A stretch of DNA of 60,558 nucleotides from Nonomuraea indica (GTDB lineage: Bacteria > Actinomycetota > Actinomycetes > Streptosporangiales > Streptosporangiaceae): assembly GCF_002850745.1 (NCBI RefSeq), contig NZ_KZ559484.1, positions 38,789 to 99,346 on the forward strand. Reading direction: 5' to 3'. Position numbers and translations under genes: made by a program. This document shows positions 57,308-60,558 of the stretch, one piece after another. How positions within the stretch are numbered: position 1 is the first letter of the stretch; every line of letters begins with the position of its first letter. Under the pieces are notes generated by a model. The model had not been told where the DNA came from and did not search any database. It was given only the letters and a program-made list of their open reading frames with translations.

Positions 57308-57749
57308 TCATCCGAAGAGCTGTTCGGCGACCGCGTCGACGGCCGCGCGTTCGATGTCAGGGAGCACGTGGGCATACGTGTTCGTGGTCGGCGCGATCTG
57401 GCTGTGGCGAGCGTCTTCATGACCGTTCGCGGCGAGGCAACGCACGCCAGGAGGTACGACGCGCAGGCGTGGCGGAGATCGTGCAGCCGCAGCCAGTCGA
57501 GGCCGGCCTTGGCCCTGCCCTGCGCCAGCGGGTGCTGAGGTTCCCCGGCTCCAGCGGTGTGCCGATCGATGTCGCGAAGACGAGCCCGTGGTCCTTCCAC
57601 CCCTCTCCCCCGCCGCCAGTTGCTCGGCGGCCTGAGCGCGCCTGTGCTTTCCGCTGCAGCTCCTGCCCCTTCTGCTCAGCCAGCCGAAGCACCCTGACCG
57701 GCCCCGCCGTCGGCCTCACCGTGCCGATCGGACGTGTCATCACATCCAA
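57308..57749 (-). pseudogene. Second tRNA-Lys-linked tyrosine integrase, multiply frameshifted
   Basis: Three frames in succession give integrase segments: GLVFATSIGTPLEPGNLSTRW, then WLRLHDLRHACASYLLACVA and PRTVMKTL, then HSQIAPTTNTYAHVLPDIER to a stop at 57308. At least two small indels are needed, one being a missing base in CTCGCCACAGC. It has the same orientation and nearly the same distance from the tRNA sequence as the first integrase. Confidence 0.75.
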
Positions 57750-57760
57750 CCGGCGCAGAA

Positions 57761-58471
57761 TCAGTGGGCACCAATCCGGTGATCGTTTCTGGTGAGGACC
57801 TCGTCACCGCGGGTGGTGCTCACGGGCGATCCGTAGGACTCGTGGAACACGTTGCGTTCCTGGGCCCGACGGCCGGGGTGGCGACGCTCCTCCGCCGGAT
57901 AGCCGAGGGACATCAGCAAGGCGATGGCCAGGTCGTCGCGGTCTTCGATGCCGATCACCTTCTTCACCTTGGCCTCGTCCCAGCCGTTCATCGGCGAAGT
58001 GGCAAGCCCCATCTCCGTGGCGGCGAGCATCACGTAGCTGGCCGCGATCATCGCGTCCTTGACCGCATACTCCCGCAGCAGGCCACGCTCCTCGAGGTCT
58101 GCCTGGAAGGCTCGCGATGCCGCGGAGAACATCGTGACGAACTCGTCGTTCCACGCTCCATTGCGGCGGGCCTGCTCGTAGACGTCGCTGTGGTCCTCCC
58201 GCCAGGACAGCGGCTCGGCGACGAAGACCAACATGAGCGGTGCCTCCTGCGGCTGTGGCTGACCATCGGTGGCCCAGGCCAGACCCGCACGTCCTTCGTC
58301 ACTGGTGACGGCGACGATGGACCGGTCCTGGAGGTTCCAGCTGGTGGGCGCCTCGATGGCGAGGGCGAGCAGTGCGTCGAGCGCGTCCGCGGGGATCGCA
58401 TCGGGGCGGTAGTGACGGACGGTGCGGCGGGTGCGGATGGCTTCGGCGACAGACATGATGTGAGGCGTCAT
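57761..58471 (-). CDS. Nitroreductase family protein
   Basis: 236 residues. FMN-dependent NAD(P)H oxidoreductase fold: IRTRRTVRHYRPDAIPADALDALLALAIEAPTSWNLQ is the N-terminal FMN segment, AASYVMLAATEMGLATSPMNGWDEAKVKKVIGI the second. Probably reduces quinones or nitro compounds. ATG 58471 or 58456 as start. Divergent from an HxlR regulator that likely controls it, a common redox-stress pair. The C-terminal 20 residues may extend beyond the usual family end. Confidence 0.85.
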   Translation of the reverse strand: MTPHIMSVAEAIRTRRTVRHYRPDAIPADALDALLALAIEAPTSWNLQDRSIVAVTSDEGRAGLAWATDGQPQPQEAPLMLVFVAEPLSWREDHSDVYEQARRNGAWNDEFVTMFSAASRAFQADLEERGLLREYAVKDAMIAASYVMLAATEMGLATSPMNGWDEAKVKKVIGIEDRDDLAIALLMSLGYPAEERRHPGRRAQERNVFHESYGSPVSTTRGDEVLTRNDHRIGAH

Positions 58472-58484
58472 GCCACCTACTATC

Positions 58485-58499
58485 GGAGAGCGACTCTCC
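58485..58499. promoter_or_regulatory. Probable HxlR operator
   Basis: GGAGAG-CGA-CTCTCC, a perfect 6-bp inverted repeat between the divergent nitroreductase and HxlR genes; a further CTCTCC-like half-site lies at about 58530. Confidence 0.45.
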
Positions 58500-58521
58500 A
58501 TCCGGAAGAAGGAACCAATTA

Positions 58522-58917
58522 GTGCGTTACTCTCCCTTCATGGAGACCATTGTCGAGTCCTCCGGGCTGCCGGCCGACGCCTTCTCGGCGAAGTGCCCGA
58601 CCCGCCAGGTGCTGGATCACATCGCAGGCAAGTGGACGGTCCTCGTCGTGGATGCCCTCCTCGAGGGCACCATGCGCTATACCGACTTGAGCCGACGCAT
58701 CGAGGGTGTCTCACAGAAGATGCTCACCCAGACCCTGCGCAGCCTCGAAGGCGACGGGTTCGTCACGCGCACCGTCCACCCCACCATCCCGCCCCGGGTG
58801 GACTATGACCTCACCGCGCTCGGGCGCAGTCTTGCCGAGCCCATCACGGCGCTCCGCCGGTGGACGGAGAACCACATCAACGAGATCGAACAGGCCCGGA
58901 GCCGAGCACGTCGCTGA
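58522..58917 (+). CDS. HxlR family transcriptional regulator
   Basis: 131 residues. Winged HTH (IAGKWTVLVVDALLEGTMRYTDLSRRIEGVSQKMLTQTLRSLEGDGFVTRT) typical of HxlR/YodB proteins. The conserved cysteine in AKCPTRQVL is the thiol sensor in redox-responsive members. GTG at 58522 is supported by GAAGGA about 8-9 bases upstream; ATG 58540 is an alternative. Likely represses the divergent nitroreductase until quinone or oxidant stress. Confidence 0.87.
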   Translation: MRYSPFMETIVESSGLPADAFSAKCPTRQVLDHIAGKWTVLVVDALLEGTMRYTDLSRRIEGVSQKMLTQTLRSLEGDGFVTRTVHPTIPPRVDYDLTALGRSLAEPITALRRWTENHINEIEQARSRARR

Positions 58918-59143
58918 CCCGGCATCGGGAACCGCACCCCGCCCGGTCATCCCGCCAGCCGTACCCGGCGAATCAGCACCAGATCACCCGCACGCCATCC
59001 CGTGGACGTGAACCCCGGGCGGGTGACGTCTCGCCGTGGACGTGACCTCGACACCTCGGCGTTGCTGCACGATAAGCATCCCTGATAGCCGCTCAAGGAA
59101 TCATCGTTGGTGGTGAACCTGATCGGCAGAGCAGAATGCCCAC

Positions 59144-59560
59144 ATGTCCAGTTCCACAGCTCCTCAGGCCGACACCACCTGTCATCCCCGCGAACATCTG
59201 ACTGTGACGCCCTCTCCAGAAGCTTTCCGCATGGCCAGAGCCGACGGAAATGAGCGCCTGCGCAGCAGCGGGTCGCTGTTCGAATCCTTCTTTTCGTTGG
59301 ACGGCGCAGCGTACGCGCCCGGCGCCCTGCCCGTCTCGGTCAAGGAACTGCTCGGCCTCGTGGTGTCCGTGATGAAGGACTGCGAGGAATGCGTCTACTA
59401 CCACCTCGAACGATGTGACGAAGAGCGGGTCGTTCGTGAACAAGTGCTCGAGGCGCTGCAGATCGCCCTTGTAGGAGGCGGGTCGGTCACCATTCCGCTC
59501 CTTCGCCGAGCCGTCTCCTTCATGGAGGGTCTTCCGACCTATGGCGAAGGGAGGCCGTGA
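59144..59560 (+). CDS. Carboxymuconolactone decarboxylase (AhpD-like) family protein
   Basis: 138 residues. KELLGLVVSVMKDCEECVYYHLERC contains the CxxC-x3-H motif of AhpD-like alkylhydroperoxidases, inside the all-helical CMD fold. Probably a thiol-dependent peroxidase or a CMD-fold enzyme of unknown reaction. Monocistronic. Confidence 0.82.
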   Translation: MSSSTAPQADTTCHPREHLTVTPSPEAFRMARADGNERLRSSGSLFESFFSLDGAAYAPGALPVSVKELLGLVVSVMKDCEECVYYHLERCDEERVVREQVLEALQIALVGGGSVTIPLLRRAVSFMEGLPTYGEGRP

Positions 59561-59984
59561 ACGAAGTGCAGGCGGAAGCGGAGATTGCCATGATGGTCAA
59601 CCACTCGATCGATCCGGACCGGCGAACAGGCCGCGCCCTGTCGCAACGCGCGAGGCTGACAGGCCAAGAATGACACCTGGATGCTTCGGCCCCGACACGA
59701 GGTGTGAAGTCCTTGGCCGTTAGCTGATCGTCGTGCAATCGGACAGGGGAACGAACGGTCAAGCACGGATGCTCACCACCCGCCTTCCGTCCAGCTCAGC
59801 GCCCTGACACCGGGTGATCGTTGCGGCTCCCAAGCTGACACGCCGCTTTCATCACGACTCCGCTGGGATGCCAGGAGGACAAGCAAGATCCGGGACATGC
59901 GCGGAATGGCCTTGCCGCGGTCGTGAAGGGCTGGGCGATCACACGGGGTCAGCACATCGTTGGCCCACCAAGGACAATCCACTT
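59561..59984. other. Interval without a convincing gene
   Basis: 424 bp. Only short open frames with no family resemblance or ribosome sites. Nothing supportable seen. Confidence 0.4.
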
Positions 59985-60347
59985 TCAATCCGCGTCCTGC
60001 TCATCATCGGCTGGAAGCAGGCTGCACGCATGGTCGATCTCTCCGCTTGCGATCAAGTCTCGTACGGCGTCGAGCATCGACGCGAAGCCGGGCTCGCGGA
60101 TGATGACGAGGTCCGTGCAGGAGAAGTATCGGCCGTTGAGGGATTCACCCGTCTCCTGCCAGCGATCCATGATCCCACTGACGACGTCAAGTGTCATGAA
60201 CGTCGCGTACCGACGGGTCCCATCGGGCAGCCTGATGGTCGCATCGGCCTGATCAGCAGTCTCAGGGGCATACCCTTCCCAGCGAGGGATCATCATCTCG
60301 AAACCCGGGTCACTGACCCGATAGAACGCCCCTGCAGTCTCGATCAT
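59985..60347 (-). CDS. Hypothetical protein
   Basis: 120 residues starting MIETAGAFYRVSDPGFEMMIPRWEGY. Acidic, soluble; a mixed alpha/beta pattern with DATIRLPDGTRRYATFMTLDVV and YFSCTDLVIIREPGFASMLDAVRDLIASGEI. The size and acidity resemble small immunity-like proteins, but no family is recognised. An upstream in-frame ATG would add 12 residues. The 211 bases beyond it to the window end show no gene. Confidence 0.6.
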   Translation of the reverse strand: MIETAGAFYRVSDPGFEMMIPRWEGYAPETADQADATIRLPDGTRRYATFMTLDVVSGIMDRWQETGESLNGRYFSCTDLVIIREPGFASMLDAVRDLIASGEIDHACSLLPADDEQDAD

Positions 60348-60558
60348 GCGGCTCACTCTGGCAGGGCCACCGCGGGGCTGCAACAGCTCTCATACCTCTG
60401 TGATCGCCGGAATCGGCGAGCCGCCATAGGTTGCGTTCCGGGTTGCAATACGAGCCCGTTCACAACCGTTCAGGATGGACTGCCATGCCCTCTGACCCAC
60501 ATTGACCTCTTTTCATCCTCGGGCGACTTCGTAGTTCTGCAGAAGAGCGATGGCCTTG

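Noticed and set aside
1..60558. CRISPR arrays, toxin-antitoxin pairs, phage structural genes or large NRPS/PKS genes
   Set aside because: No regularly spaced repeats and no such protein families were found on either strand; the tandem repeats present are inside genes or simple duplications.

Overview
The window comes from a high-GC actinomycete chromosome. The evidence is third-position G/C bias, BldC, a DUF3073 protein, a valine-dehydrogenase-type amino acid dehydrogenase, SigJ-type and ECF42-type sigma factors, many GTG starts and GTGA/ATGA gene overlaps. A non-Streptomyces sporulating family such as Streptosporangiaceae is likely, but this is inference. No rRNA, CRISPR array or large biosynthetic cluster is present.

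Layout. 0.2-10 kb is conserved core: DUF3073, branched-chain amino acid dehydrogenase, bldC, TetR and LacI regulators, a lipoprotein N-acetylmuramoyl-L-alanine amidase translationally coupled to a GH20 hexosaminidase, and an operon of response regulator, pyrD and a GNAT acetyltransferase. 10.3-15.2 kb holds a tautomerase and a sugar-transfer cluster: epimerase with a Cys-rich insertion, GT2, DUF2064 enzyme, methyltransferase and a membrane mannosyltransferase-like protein. 16-19.3 kb carries dihydrolipoyl dehydrogenase and small membrane proteins. 19.3-27.1 kb is a divergent metal-chelate transport module: a two-gene fused ABC pair facing a binding protein, two FecCD permeases and an ATPase, with a Fur-family-like palindrome between them. 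27-39 kb is accessory: sigJ with a broken reductase gene, a secreted metallopeptidase homologue without its active site, MFS, GNAT, LysR, AraC and hydrolase genes. 39.8-45.2 kb is core again: tRNA-Phe, tRNA-Asp, tRNA-Glu, metallophosphoesterase, minimal zinc metallopeptidase, MFS, PspC, acyl-CoA dehydrogenase and tRNA-Lys.

45.2-57.2 kb looks like a decayed integrative element. It starts at the intact tRNA-Lys, has a 5'-truncated tyrosine integrase next to it, and ends at a second copy of the tRNA-Lys 3' half (47 bp, one mismatch). A second broken integrase lies just beyond that copy in the same orientation, so two elements probably integrated in tandem. The cargo is an ECF42 sigma/DGPF module with SnoaL-like, DoxX, FAD-oxidase and SDR genes, a GDSL hydrolase, a GNAT, and two divergent MerR/methyltransferase modules. 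One of these modules is intact. The other is broken by a +1 frameshift and truncation, with an IS21-family remnant beside it. 57.8-60.5 kb has a nitroreductase/HxlR pair, a carboxymuconolactone-decarboxylase-like protein and an unknown gene.

The best candidates for something new are the tRNA-Lys fossil array with its mirrored MerR/methyltransferase modules, the metal-chelate transport module with in-frame 39-bp repeats, and the inactive secreted metallopeptidase homologue.
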